Below, piece by piece: positions 1-10,743 of a DNA stretch of 64,000 nucleotides. A program made the position numbers and the translations under genes. Numbering within the stretch: the first letter of the stretch is position 1; every line of letters starts with the position of its first letter. The stretch covers positions 1 through 64,000 of the forward strand of contig JACCGJ010019254.1 in NCBI GenBank assembly GCA_013407085.1, given 5' to 3'. Under the pieces are notes generated by a model. It worked only from the letters and a program-made list of their open reading frames with translations, had not been told where the DNA came from and did no database searches. This DNA is from Atriophallophorus winterbourni. Lineage: Eukaryota > Platyhelminthes > Trematoda > Plagiorchiida > Microphallidae.

Positions 1-2766
1 TCAGGCTCGAACGGATTGTCTTCCCAATGTTATACGTTACACGTATGGAGGTCGGCTTCAATATACTATTTATCGAGTCAGTTGTGCCTTCGAAATACGG
101 TATACGTAATGTATCTAGTCGATTCCAACAGGGTATGTTTGCTTATAAAATAGCGTTTAACAAATCTTCGCTGAATATCGTGGTCTATTAGCCATTGGCT
201 CACTTCACAGTGCACCTGTTTTCGTTTATTTTGTAGGCTGTATCAGTGTTCGATCTTAAGAAAATCAAGACAAACTATGGACCTGATGTCTTGTCATGAA
301 TTAGCGAAAGAGTATCGTAGTTCAGCATCAATACCGATGAGTTTTTATTTCTCCAACCTTTTTTCTATTTAATTGGTCAGTATACACCAAGTAGTTCTCG
401 CTTAGGGACATCGATAATCTGCTGATTATTTTCTCAACTAGGAAGTTTGTGCCCACTGACAAATTGGCATCAGATTCCGTTGCACGACTAACTTGTAGCA
501 AGGCACATGTCGTGGTTTGTATGGGATGGGATGTGATCACAACAAAGCAATTTTAATTACTAACGTTCGCTGCTTTGACTATCACCCTAAATTTAACGAA
601 TCTCAGAAGTAAAACGTTTTCCAAAAACTTCTGTAACTGATTGCACATAACGATTTCTGCTATCCGATTAATCGATGCAAAATAGCCATAAATCTTAGGA
701 AATCTTGGGAAACCAGTGATGCTGTTTGTGACTTTTAGTTATTTGTATGGAGTTTTATGTCTTGCTCTACAGGAGCGATGTGTGCACAGGTTGTGAAGAG
801 ATTCGAAAACTCTCTGATGAGAGCATGCCTAATTCGGTGCAGTATCGAGAATCAGGACTCGAATAGTTTGTATGGGTGAATTACATTGCCAATGAATTTT
901 CTTGTACTCATGTTAAAAGTAACATTGAAGGGTGATGGGAAATCAGCTCCTAGAATAAGAGATTTGAGGTCTGCAAAGTTGAAAATCTATCGAATGTTGC
1001 GTCGCAAACGAAGGCCGATGGATAGTGATCGCTAGCCGTAAGTGGTTATTCGAGTACCGTTGGTTGCTTGCAGGTCCAATGAACAGGGGTTTCTGAGTTG
1101 TGAGTTTGTGAGTGGGATGACAGTTAGTTCGACTTTCTTGTCGATTAGAAAACGTATATTGGTTGAACCATCAGTGACGTAAAATAAAATGGTCGTGTTA
1201 TTGCCTGACAGAGCTGCAGCCTCTGCTGCATGGATTATCGATTTCCCAAATTGCGATGTGGTGTTTTAAAGCTGAATTTTGACGTGCAATAATGAATTTC
1301 GAACCGAAACGTTGATGATTGTAGCACACCACAGCTGTTCGTGTTCGGTTGTGTAAACTTATGTTCGATAGCAGCAAATATGTAGGTTGAAATCACATTG
1401 AAGATGAAATTGCCGTATTCAGCGGTGATTTGTATAGCTGTTCGACCTTTATAATATTCGTTCTGCAACTTCGTGTTTAGCGGCAATGAGCTGCATTTCG
1501 TAGTATTCAGTTGTGTTTTGGTGTGCGATGGAAATGCATGTTAATTACCCTTATTTCATGATCAAGAGTGTTAACCCTATCTACATATGATCATGCTGTC
1601 TGGGGCAAACTTATGCAAGAGTTGCATTCAAACGCAAATTGTTTACAATTTTAACACTGCTTAATCGCATGCAGATCATACTGTCCCTATGTGACAAGTC
1701 CAAACAGCACGAAATTTTTTGTGCGGTTGTGTGAATGAGTTGCATATAACTGAACTTTATGAATATTTCAAAATCTTTCGTACTTATGAGCAGTCTGTAG
1801 TTTATATTGATGAATGAATCATGAAAATGCGTGCGATCCTGTAATATCCACATAAAACATTGAACAAGAAGCAACCAGGTAAAAAGGAAGACCGAGTTTA
1901 GATGGAGTTCACTGTTTTTATTTAGTGCTTCGACTATGTACAAATGGCATTTAACAGACGAATAATTTTTACAAAATTAGTAAACAGATAACTGACTGAT
2001 AAGGATTAAAAGAACTCGATTTATCAATATGGCGCTATGGTTAATCGAAATGAAACGATAATGTCTAAGTTAACAAATTAAGATGATACAAAACGTAATA
2101 TGTACATTACACATCTGCGCATCACTAAAGGATATTTCAGTCCGCCTCTGCAGCGATGATGCCGATAGAAACAAAAGCTCATCAAGAAGTCAGTTGCGCT
2201 TACTCCAAGAGCTTAATTAGGCACAAATTTCAGCGAGTTAATTAATCGCAATCGCAACCGAAAACGGAAAACGTTTGTCGAGCTACAGTAGTTCTACCGC
2301 ATGTCAAAAGCGCCTCCGAAGAATTAAGTCCAATCTTGAATGACGCAGGTAAAAGAGTAACATGTAAGAGAGGTAAAACGGTCCACTCCGTATTAATGCA
2401 TTTAAAAGATGGGATTTGTTTAGACTGTGCGTCCAACTGCATCTAGAAAATCAAACGCAAGCGATGCGCGTGTGTTTACATTGGACAAACTTCCGGAGAA
2501 CATTTGCACTATGGTAAAGTAACATAATGATCCAGTAGGAAAGCAACTTCGCATCCCAGTGAATATCAATCACTAATTCGGGATTCTGCTCTAGATAAAC
2601 CGGCGCTAGACGCTGGTTACAATGTAGATCTTGATAAGGTGAATGTGATAAGATGGGGTGTGAAATCAATTAGGAAAAGTCTTCAAGCTAAGAGATTCGC
2701 AATAACAAAGGCTGGAGCGAATGCTCTGAATAAAGTGGATGGGGCGGATTACTCAAAAACCTGTCC
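1..2766. other. Intergenic DNA, no recognised gene
   Basis: I read both strands and found only short open frames without a recognisable domain, splice pattern or codon structure. The base composition is AT-rich like the rest of the window. I see no RNA gene here. Nothing can be assigned. Confidence 0.5.
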
Positions 2767-3355
2767 CACTGAACCTAATCTTACTCTCTCCACCTGATAA
2801 CGGCAAACAGCCAGAAACTGGTAGCAGAGTGTAATTTTGGTGGATGTGAGGAAAACATCACTTTGGTCATCCATAAGCGCCTTGAGTGCTTGACCACGAA
2901 TCACTATGTGATTCTGTCTTTGAACATCGTGGTTCGTTATACGAACCCTATGCATCAGGGCCTTCAAGTTTAACCTTGTTGACCTTTTATCCACTTTATC
3001 AAGGCTCACTGAACCTAATTTTACTGTCTACACCTGATGACGGCAAAAACCAGAAACCGGTAGTGGAGTGTAATTTCGGGGGATGCGGGCAACACATCAC
3101 TTTGGTCATCCATATGCGCCTTAAGTGCTTGACCACGAATCACTATGTGATTCTGTGTTTAAACATCGTGGTTCGTTGTAAGAATCCTAAGCAACAGTGA
3201 CATTCAAGTTTAACATTGTTTACCATTTATTCACTGTCTCAAGGCTCACTGGACCTAATCATTCTGTTTGCATCTAATGACGGCAAACAACTAGAAACCG
3301 GTAGTTGAGTGTAATTTCGGCGGATGTGAGCAACACATTACTTTGGTAACCTGGC
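2767..3355. repeat. Tandem repeat, 240-bp period, about 2.5 copies
   Basis: Units start at 2767, 3007 and 3247 with the same CACTG(A/G)ACCTAAT opening, giving an exact 240-bp step. The third unit stops near 3355. Each unit carries a conserved core reading roughly CACCTGATGACGGCAAAC, then CAGAAACCGGTAG and GAGTGTAATTT. The same core recurs, more diverged, at 22.85-23.24 kb (also tandem) and 47.43-47.52 kb (reverse strand). It is therefore a dispersed repeat family that can occur in short arrays. Open frames in it are not conserved between units. Confidence 0.85.
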
Positions 3356-4339
3356 TTTCTGTTCTGCATCGTATAAGTTTAAATATGTATCGCCAGAACG
3401 GAGGTACATCTACTTCCCACGAACGATCGCAGATGACCATATAGAAAATTGTTTTTGATATTTTCTTCAGCAACCGACATGATCTTATTTTATCAACATA
3501 TATAGATCCAAAGCAAACCCTGAAACCAGTAGGGCAACATTAGTGAAGGTGATATCATGAGTCATGACACTATACACACGTAATTTCGCCTCATGATCAA
3601 TGAAATAGCTTCTCAGCTGGGAATGAAGGCACCCATTAATACAAGACACTTCCAGCTACGTCAGAACTATAGAATGTCCCAAGTGATGAAAAGTCTCAGA
3701 TATGTCATAGTTAAAAGCACGCACGCAACACACCCATCCAATGCCTGCGTCCAATCGTTTATTGTCTCAAGTTGTCTTTAAGTTGATCGAAAAAAAACGT
3801 GCCCTACGATGTACATGTCGCAATGTCTCACTAAACATTTGCACATGTTCGCTCCATAACCTATGAGATCACTGGAAGTAGTCTAAAAGAGCAGTAATTT
3901 GCTGGGTTGGAAGAAGTGCCAACTTTGTAAATGGGTGTTTATTGTTTTCTCTTCCTATCAGCAAGTACAACGTGTTAAAACAAAATGGGAAAAGTGTATT
4001 AGTGGTTTCCAGGACCGATTCAGTTTGTTAGCTTGGTCGTTTTGTTAAAGACTCCAAAGTTCATTTTTGCACTTCGCTGCATTATTAATTCCGGCAATAG
4101 ATAGCGTTGAGTTCTATACTTCCCGCGATAGTTTGTAGAGGTAAATTCTGTTCTGCTGACCCTGTTGATATCCTGTGCATAAAAAAGCCTCAAATGTGAC
4201 TTCGAATTCTATAATGGATATGCTTGCTCTCATATTCCCGGCATATGTAGAAATTAATTGTGTCATGTTAGTGATGTCAGGGCTGGGTAATTCTAGTCCG
4301 GATTAGGAAGAGATATATAACATGATTCAACAGTTCGAT
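3356..4339. other. Intergenic DNA, no recognised gene
   Basis: There are no coherent coding features on either strand. One fragment near 3510-3580 (CCTGAAACCAGTAG) resembles the core of the adjacent 240-bp repeat family and may be a decayed unit. Confidence 0.4.
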
Positions 4340-4862
4340 GTTGTTGGCCTCCTTCGGTCGATGTCGACCATAGATGTTCATCACAATCACGTGAATGTTC
4401 ATGTTCTGCAGCTTTTTGAATGAATAAACAGTCCAATTCGGGAGGAACAATCTTTCCCGCAGCGCTGGCCAAGAAATTCAGAACTCTGTTGTAGGGCGTC
4501 AGTTACACGCCGGCGGTGTGATCTGCGTTCAGCAACCAAGAGCTGTATCTGCTCTTTCTCAGGTTGCAGACGACGCTTTACACAATGCTTCCAAAGAGAG
4601 CGGTCAAGAGCAAGTTTTTCCCAGCTTGCAGGGCCAAAGCCCAGAGCTTTCATATCTCTTTTGCAAACGTCTTTTTACCGCAAGTGTGATATGCCCAATG
4701 ATCGACTTCCTAATTGCAACTCACCATAGAGTAGATCTTTCGGAATACGACCATTTTCCATTTTATTGACATGAATCAAGCCACCGCAGGCGGCGCTGAC
4801 GTAATAGGGTGAACATTTTCTGCAGACCAGCTTTGAAAGCACTTCAGCGTTATTCACTCTGT
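4340..4862 (-). pseudogene. RTE-type LINE ORF2 C-terminal fragment, minus strand
   Basis: Read on the minus strand, two adjacent frames (about 4857-4675 and 4653-4399) give the C-terminal part of an endonuclease/reverse-transcriptase polyprotein. The order is NGRIPKDLLYGEL, then a GFGPASWEKLALDRSLWK helix, a basic EKEQIQLLVAERRS stretch and a terminal zinc-finger-like RCGKDCSSRIGLFIHSKSC. This order is typical of C-termini of metazoan RTE-like LINEs. The two parts are in different frames, so the copy is dead. Related partial copies lie on the minus strand at 44.27-44.54 kb and 49.73-50.2 kb. The exact clade is an inference. Confidence 0.7.
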
Positions 4863-4875
4863 ATATCCACGATAT

Positions 4876-5236
4876 ACAGGCAAGGACGGTCCCAAGCCCG
4901 TCTGAGAAAGGAGGAGGGTTGGGCTTGGGGCTAGCAACCCTATCCCGTAAAACCTACATTGCTACGGAAACGATGACAACAGATCCGTGGTTCGGTCATG
5001 TCTGCAGGATGGATCCCAGTTCGCATACGAAGGTAGCCATGCACTTGCATCCGCAAGGTAAACGAAAAAGGGGACGGCCCAAGGAAACTTGGCGCAGAAC
5101 GTTGGAACGCGAACTACATGCACAAGGATTCACGGTGCAGACGGCAACGGAAGCAGCGACAGACCGGAACCACTGGCGTGAAGTTGTCCTCGCCTCATGT
5201 GCCACCCGGCACGAAGAGGACTGAATGAATGAATGA
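4876..5236 (+). mobile_element. Short RTE-like LINE 3' insertion with 13-bp TSD
   Basis: A 361-bp insertion is flanked by a perfect 13-bp direct repeat ATATCCACGATAT (4863-4875 and 5237-5249). It contains an open frame (4919-5221) with the LINE C-terminal pattern WFGHVCRMD, GKRKRGRPKETWRRTLERE and DRNHWREVVLASCATRHEED. It ends in a (TGAA)n tail, the kind of microsatellite 3' end found in RTE-like LINEs. The first 100 bp (GGGCTTGGGGCTAGCAACC region) is GC-rich and may be element 5' sequence joined directly to the 3' end, so this could be a SINE-like deletion derivative. A related copy sits at 32.2-32.5 kb on the minus strand. Confidence 0.75.
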
Positions 5237-5258
5237 ATATCCACGATATGTTCAAGAT

Positions 5259-5422
5259 TGTAACACCGCTTGTTTTTCCTTGACCTTGACAATTATAACT
5301 TCCGTTCGTGCGTGCATCGTGACTGCTCTGTACACGATTTGACTACCTCTATATATTTTCCAGTCACCCTCCGTTTTCTCCTACTATAGTGGGACGTTAT
5401 TTTAGTAATCTGGTCTACTACA
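5259..5422 (+). repeat. Gypsy-A 5' LTR, left copy
   Basis: 164 bp, starting TGTAACACCGC and ending TCTACTACA. It matches the 3' LTR at 13699-13873 over its length, but only about four bases in five agree and there is an indel near the start (CCTTGACC versus CCTCATCAAAACGTTGACC). The sequence after the LTR (AATTGATGAGCCC) should be the primer-binding site, but I do not recognise the tRNA. Confidence 0.85.
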
Positions 5423-5588
5423 AATTGATGAGCCCTCCGTTCACTTATCCTTCGTGTATCTTTTCGGTAAGTCAAGCGTTTTTCTGATTTTTTCGGCACT
5501 TATTTGTTGGGTACGTATTTCTGCGTGTTTCGTTTTTCATTTCACACCTGCTATTGTAATCAGTATTTTGTCACTTGGACGGTTCATC

Positions 5589-6392
5589 ATGATTGAATCT
5601 AAGCGCATATTATTGGACTCTACGGCCATCACAGTTCCCAGTTTCACTCCACCAGACCCTGAGTATTGGTTCTACTTTTTTGAAACAGAGCTCAGCGCCA
5701 AGAACATCGCAGATGAAGCAGCAATGTTCTCATATTTGGCACAAAAACTGCTGACCAACATATTAATGCAGGTTCGCGACGCAGTCCTCACTGCCCCCGA
5801 AGGCGACCGCTACCATAGCCTCAAACAAGCCGTGATTTCCCGCACGGTCCCGTCCGAACGCGTGAGGCTGCAACAGCTCTATGGCGATCTGGAGGTTGTC
5901 GGGAAGAAGCCATCTACCATATTGATGGAGATTCGACGACTACTGGGGTCAGCGCCTATGGACAAGTCGTTAATTCGGGAACATTGAGTCCATCGCCTAC
6001 CGAAGTACGTGCAGGCTATCCTAGTTTCAGCGAGAAGTACTCCGATCTCTGAGCTGGCAGAGATGGCGGATGGCATCGACGAGTGCATACACTCTCATTC
6101 GAATGCCGATATCACAGCCGTAGCAGCAGGACAAACACACACACGAACTAATACCAATGATAACAGAGCTACAGATCTTATGGCTGAGGTAGCAGAATTG
6201 CGCAGGGAGGTTCGAAATCTCACACTCAGCCACAGACCACAGTCACGCACCCTAACCAACCGGCGCGCAAAAAGCCGTAATAATTCACCAATATACTGGA
6301 TTGACCTGAAAGCATGGCGAGGAAGCGCTAAGTTGCATAAAGCCTTGCACATATCGCACCTCGCGCGTGGGAAACTTCGGGCCGACAAGTAA
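5589..6392 (+). pseudogene. Gypsy-A gag, broken by TGA
   Basis: The frame starts at ATG 5589 and gives a CsRn1/Kabuki-like Gypsy gag. Matching motifs are PPDPEYWFYFFETEL, a Y-LAQKL helix, a VPSERVRLQQLYGDLE major-homology-like stretch and KPSTILMEIRRLLG. The frame stops at TGA (5985-5987) exactly where the family normally has Trp before L-P-K-Y-V-Q-A-I-L. The downstream gag (about 5988-6300: HRLPKYVQAIL, SELAEMADGIDEC) remains readable. The right-hand inverted copy has the same TGA, so the stop predates the duplication. No intact zinc knuckle is seen. Confidence 0.8.
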
Positions 6393-6518
6393 CAACGACT
6401 ACCGCCCGTCGGCCCACAACGTTCGGATCGTCTATTCTATATACCTGATAAGCCTAACAGCATACATTTTCTGGTAGACACAGGGTGCAGAGATAAGTGT
6501 GCTCCCGGTAGATGCACA
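6393..6518 (+). pseudogene. Gypsy-A protease start, frameshifted
   Basis: The frame reads RLFYIPDKPNSIHFLVDTG, the start of a retropepsin with the catalytic D-T-G. An extra G follows, so the usual A-E-I-S-V-L-P continues in another frame. At 6519 the protease is cut by the Gypsy-C fragment. The inverted right copy keeps this frame open but reads D-K-G, so neither copy has a working active site. Confidence 0.7.
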
Positions 6519-7494
6519 AAAAAAAGAAAAAATTAACACATGGGACGATAGCTGAGCTGCTGTTGTTTGGCCGGATTCTCGTTTTATAAACTGATGGCTC
6601 TAGGTAGCGCGTTGCTGGGTGGAATTTCAGTCTGTCGGGTCGAGCCTTTCGTTGAGTAGCATTTAATTGTTTTTTGTACTTCAAATTTACATATCGTTGA
6701 CCGAGTTTATTTGCGTTGCGTGTCCACATTTGTTCGCTACATTGTACTTGTTGCCAGTACTTGTACATGACTTCATCTACTCTCTTCGGTAAAAATTTGG
6801 GCCACGTTGAAAATGCAAACTTTTTCCCTGTATGACAAACAGTTTCACAATTCTGGCATGTTTTGCGCTTGTATCTGCAAAATCGTCCAGAATGTCGCAT
6901 TCCACTATGCCAGCATGCACGTCGGGGTTTCTTTTGTTGTGTTCTTTTACCCGTTAATTCTCTACTTTTTCTCCTGCTGTATGGAACAGCATCTACGGCT
7001 GAGATTAAAGGCAGTGCTCTCATTCCTGATTCAGGTTTATGCTTCATCGCACTCCGACATTTTTCACTGACTTTTTGTAACTTACTGTCGGGGTCAGTCT
7101 GTAGCTTTGATTCAAATTTAGTTTGTGACTCATAATTTCTGTGAGACTGGAACTCATTATCTGTGTTCATTTTCAATTTCAACGAATCAAATTTGACTTC
7201 ATTTACTGGATGCGACTGAATTTCTTCGAATTTATTCGCTGAAATCTGAACTGATTCTCCTGAGCTTGAACTGTTTATTTGATGAACTGCAACTTCCTCT
7301 ATGAATTGCAGCTGAATGTTGAATGATTCTTGTAGGAGATCCAGCGCTACTGACGTCCGTTGCAGTAGACTCTCCATTGATTGTCCCGAACTTTGACTGT
7401 TGAATGTCTGGAATGCCATTCGTTGTATTAACTCTTCAAACATCTGCTTCTGTTGATTAAGCACTTTTTCTACGAATTCCATTGGCACTGACAT
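6519..7494 (-). pseudogene. Gypsy-C gag with zinc knuckles, 3' truncated
   Basis: The minus-strand frame begins at Met 7494 (MSVPMEFVEKVLNQQKQMFE), an N-terminal coiled-coil start typical of metazoan Gypsy gag. A long polar region rich in Ser, Gln and Glu follows. Then comes a Cys/His cluster (CWHSGMRHSGRFCRYKRK, CQNCETVCHTGK) resembling two degenerate CCHC nucleic-acid-binding knuckles. The last residues in the frame (VNFFFFL onward) come from the junction A-run and the host Gypsy-A, not from the element. Gag would package RNA in cytoplasmic particles; this copy lacks pol. Confidence 0.65.
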
Positions 7495-7537
7495 CCTTTG
7501 ATAATTTAAAAAAATTGTTCCGCACCCCGTCGCCAAT

Positions 7538-7733
7538 TGTTATAACTGTGAGTTGCTACTACTGGCCCAGCCGTGAGCCCGACAAAACACAACTGTAACT
7601 GAACTCGTGTATTTAACGAACGAACTCCAAAGTCAGCAAGCTAACGAATGTCCGACAGTCAGCCAAGCACAATTCAAAACTCACGATCGATATTCACTGG
7701 TGATTAATCGATAGTTAGTCCACTACCTATACA
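7538..7733 (-). repeat. Gypsy-C LTR (5' LTR in minus orientation)
   Basis: A 196-bp segment bounded by TG...CA (TGTTATAACT to CCTATACA on the plus strand). It lies directly beside the TGGCGAC primer-binding-like site of the reversed gag fragment. No partner LTR is present in the window. Confidence 0.6.
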
Positions 7734-7737
7734 ACAG

Positions 7738-8867
7738 ACTCTCAATTTAGGTTTGCGTCGTGAATTTCGCTGGATTTTCACGATCGCGGCGGTCTTGTTT
7801 GCCATAATAGGCGTCAACTTCTTGCAAGAATTCGACATCCTTATAGATTCTCGGCGATCGAAACTGATTGATGGAACGAACCATCTTAAAGTTCTTGGTA
7901 CCATGAGCATAGATGCAGGGATATCTCTGGTATTTAGCTACGGTGACATCGAACCATCATATGCCCCGCTGCTTGCGAACTATCCTAACTTATTTCGCGC
8001 ATCATCGACTGTACTACCTGCAGTCTCCACCCCAGTATAACACCATATGACCACTTGTGGGCCCCCGGTTTACGGGAGAACGAGGCGATTAACGCATGAA
8101 AAGTTACAGATAGAGCGCAAATAGTTCCAGCACATGCTAGCATTGGGCATCATACGACCTTCCAGTAGCCCTTGGTCAACTCCTCTGCACATGGCACCCA
8201 AGAAAAACCCAAACGATTGGCGCCCGTGTGGTGATTACCGCAGGTTAAATAAAGCGCCGGTATCCAATGGGTACCCGATCCCGCATATTTAAGACCTGGC
8301 TGCCAATATCCATGGGTGTACCATTTTTACCAAGGTAGACCTGGTTCGAGCGTATAACCGGAAGCGGAGAAGCGGACATCACAAAGACAGCAGTTACCAC
8401 ACCGTTCGGACTTTACGAATTTGTCCGTATGCCTTTTGGTTTATGTAATGCCGCTCAAATGTTCCAGCGATTTATGGACCAGGTTTGCAGAGGTCTGGAT
8501 TGCGCTTACGTATATCTCGACGATGTACTGATTGCTAGCGCATCCAAGGAGGACAACATTCGACACCTAACAGCACTTTTTGATCGTTTGTCCAGTCATG
8601 GGATAATGATCAATGCGTCTAAGTGCAGTTTTGGCCAGACTCAGATCGATTTCCTGGGTCATTGACTTTCAGCTTCAGGTATTCAGCCACTGGATGAAAA
8701 CACTGACGCCATTCCTAACTTCCCAGAGCCAACAACTTTTAAGGAGCTCTAGCGTTTTCTGGGACTGGTAAACGTTTACCGCAGATTCATCCCACAGTGC
8801 GCACGAATCTTTCAGCCCTTAAGTGATTTGCTCCGTGGTAATGCGAAGACATCACTACTAACGAAAG
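7738..8867 (+). pseudogene. Gypsy-A protease end and reverse transcriptase, degraded
   Basis: The first part (7738-8037) continues the aspartic-protease fold region (FDILIDSRRSKLIDG, LGTMSIDAG). From about 8140 the RT appears in pieces: [23 protein letters not shown], the [11 protein letters not shown] motif, then after a shift MPFGLCNAAQMFQRFMDQVCRG and the catalytic YLDD (8429-8665). A stop follows at IDFLGH*. The same open segment of 78 codons, stop included, exists in the right copy, so the RT was dead before duplication. The frame continues toward RNase H as LLRGNAKTSLLT, where the MULE is inserted. Confidence 0.8.
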
Positions 8868-9026
8868 GGGTCCACGACAGTTGCTCCTTGACAATTGCTC
8901 CCCGACAGTTGCTCCGCGACAATTGCTCCTCGGACAATTGCTCCTCGGACAGTTGCTCCTCGGACAGTTGCTCCTTAGACATTTGCTCCTTTCCCAATTG
9001 CTCCTTGACCAATTGCTCCTTGTACA
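8868..9026 (+). repeat. MULE left TIR made of 15-bp tandem units
   Basis: About ten copies of a 15-bp unit close to GCTCCTCGGACAATT follow the terminal GGGTCCACGACA. Unit variants differ mainly at the CCTCGG/CCTTGG and CAATT/CAGTT positions. The reverse complement of the array forms the right TIR at 11032-11209 (about 12 units). Confidence 0.9.
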
Positions 9027-9057
9027 AGTGAACTGAGTTCACTTGAACTCAGTGGTA

Positions 9058-9100
9058 TTTTCGCTTTCGTTCACACACATAAAAATCAACAGTGGGGTCA
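9058..9100. repeat. 43-bp inverted repeat pairing with transposase exon 1
   Basis: These 43 bp are the perfect reverse complement of 9274-9316, which lies inside the FLYWCH-coding part of the transposase. The two arms are separated by 173 bp that include the start codon. A transcript covering both could fold into a long hairpin. The right-hand MULE copy has the same arrangement (61334-61376 with about 61120-61160). Confidence 0.9.
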
Positions 9101-9178
9101 GCTTGAACTCAGTTCACTTCTTTACTTGTTTGATTGTTATAAATAGTTAAATAGTTCAGTTGAAGGCTACCTTTCAAA

Positions 9179-10743
9179 ATGGACAGACACGTTACTTGGT
9201 ATTTGTCAGAAAAAGGCAAACCTAAGGCTTGCTACGAACGTTTCGTGTACAACAAAAAGGAAACCAGCAAGAGTGACCCCACTGTTGATTTTTATGTGTG
9301 TGAACGAAAGCGAAAAGACCACTGTTCCGGGCGACTCCGTCTCCGTGGAAATACAATCTTGAAGTCATCAGAACACAACCATGCCCCCGACGCGTGTCGC
9401 AAGAATGTTCTGAAGGTAGTTGATTCCATCAAAAGACAAGCGTCTACAACAGAAGAAACCACAATGATGATCATTGCCAGTCAGTGTACAGGCGTTTCTG
9501 AAATCACAGCAGCTTCTTTGCCAACAGAACGGGCACTTAAGAGACAAATACAAAGAACGCGAAACCGCAATGGTCGGGTCCCACCACTGCCTGCAAGTCT
9601 GGAAGATCTGAATATTCCTGATGACTACAAGACCTTTGATGATGGAGAGCTCTTTCTTCTGCACGACTCTGGACCTGGCTCTCAGCGCATTCTGATTTTC
9701 TCAACCCACCAAAATCTGATGTTATTGTCTGAAAGTCAACACTGGTTTGCCGATGGAACATTTAAAGTGGCGCCCAGCTTATTCCATCAATTGTACACAA
9801 TACACTGTTGCTGCCAAGGACTCATGATGCCGGTGGTGTTTGCACTGCTGCCTGGAAAAACAACGGCAGTATATCGTCGGGTTCTACAGGTACATAATAC
9901 CATTATCATATTCAGCATGATAAGCGTTAGGGTTATTTTCATCATTTTCATGACATTTTCCACCCCTTACTGACACATGCCTTTTTATGCTTTTATTTTT
10001 TTCTTTCTTTTTTTAAACAGGCTCTCAGAGAGCTGCAGCCAAACCTTGCACCGACGACCTTGATGTGTGACTTTGAAAATGCTGCCATCCGTGCTTTTGA
10101 ACAGGAATTTCCTGGCCTTGTAGTGACAGGCTGCTTCTTTCATCTGGGTCAGTGCTGCTGGAGGAAGTGTCAGCAACTTGGATTAGCTACCACCTATGCT
10201 GAAGAGGATGGTCTTTTTGCATGTTGGATTCGGTGTATTCCTGCGCTTGCATTTCTTCCCCGTGACCAAGTTGTTGGGGCATTTGAAACTCTGAGAGAAA
10301 ATCAAGGTTTCGTCACATGCATGGCAGAGAAGGGAGGCGAGGCATTTTTTGACTATTTTGAAGACACCTGGATCGGGAGGCCACCAAGACGGCAAGGAGC
10401 TGAACGCCGTGCCCCCATGTTTCCCATCGAACTGTGGAACCAGTACGAACGCACCATGTCAGACATGCCACGAACCAACAACAGTATCGAGGCCTGGCAC
10501 AACAGAATGCAGTCTCTTGTGGGAGCATTCTTCCCTCATGTGTTCAGATTCATTGACAGCATCAAAAAAGAACAGATGTTAAGCAAAAACACAATAACCC
10601 AGCTGTTGAGTGGTCAGCCCCCACCACCAAAAAGGAAGAAACACATCAAACTGGCGGAAAGAATTAAAAGAGTTGTTGAAGGTCAGCAGGGTCGGGACAC
10701 AGTGAGTGTACTGAAGAGCATTGCCTTTTGCTACAATTTGTAG
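9179..10743 (+). CDS. MULE transposase with FLYWCH zinc finger (two exons)
   Basis: Exon 1 is 9179-9889 and exon 2 is 10021-10743, joined across a 131-bp intron (CAG|GTACAT ... AAACAG|GCT), giving 477 residues. The N-terminus is a FLYWCH-like zinc finger with C41, C49, H66 and H68 as likely ligands (YVCERKRKDHCSGRLRL ... EHNHAPD). The catalytic core is MULE-like: D191 (WFADGTFK), D254 (LMCDFENA), a CFFH motif at 275-278 and E394 (TNNSIEAWH), a D-D-E set for strand transfer. A basic PPPPKRKKHIKLAERIKR tail near the C-terminus may be a nuclear signal. It would bind the TIRs and cut and paste the element in the nucleus. Residue roles are inferred from family pattern. The right copy encodes the same protein with a handful of substitutions (e.g. 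K46I). Confidence 0.9.

Larger units (their letters stand above)
6519..7737 (-). mobile_element. Gypsy-C fragment: LTR plus gag, minus strand
   Basis: This sequence is absent from the right-hand inverted copy, which instead has about 75 bp of protease sequence. On the minus strand it reads as a 196-bp LTR (7733-7538), then TGGCGACGGGGTGCGG, a plausible primer-binding site of the TGGCGAC type common in Gypsy elements, then a gag frame. The left edge is abrupt at an A-rich run (6515-6535), and no second LTR or clear TSD is seen. It therefore looks like a truncated insertion combined with a deletion of host-element sequence. Confidence 0.7.

Noticed and set aside
6454..6518. C-terminal end of the reversed gag frame
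   Set aside because: This part is antisense Gypsy-A protease DNA beyond the insertion junction, not element coding sequence.
8877..9026. Short regular repeats resembling a CRISPR-like array
   Set aside because: Contiguous 15-bp units without spacers, mirrored at the other end of a transposon with TSDs; they are MULE TIRs in a eukaryotic genome.
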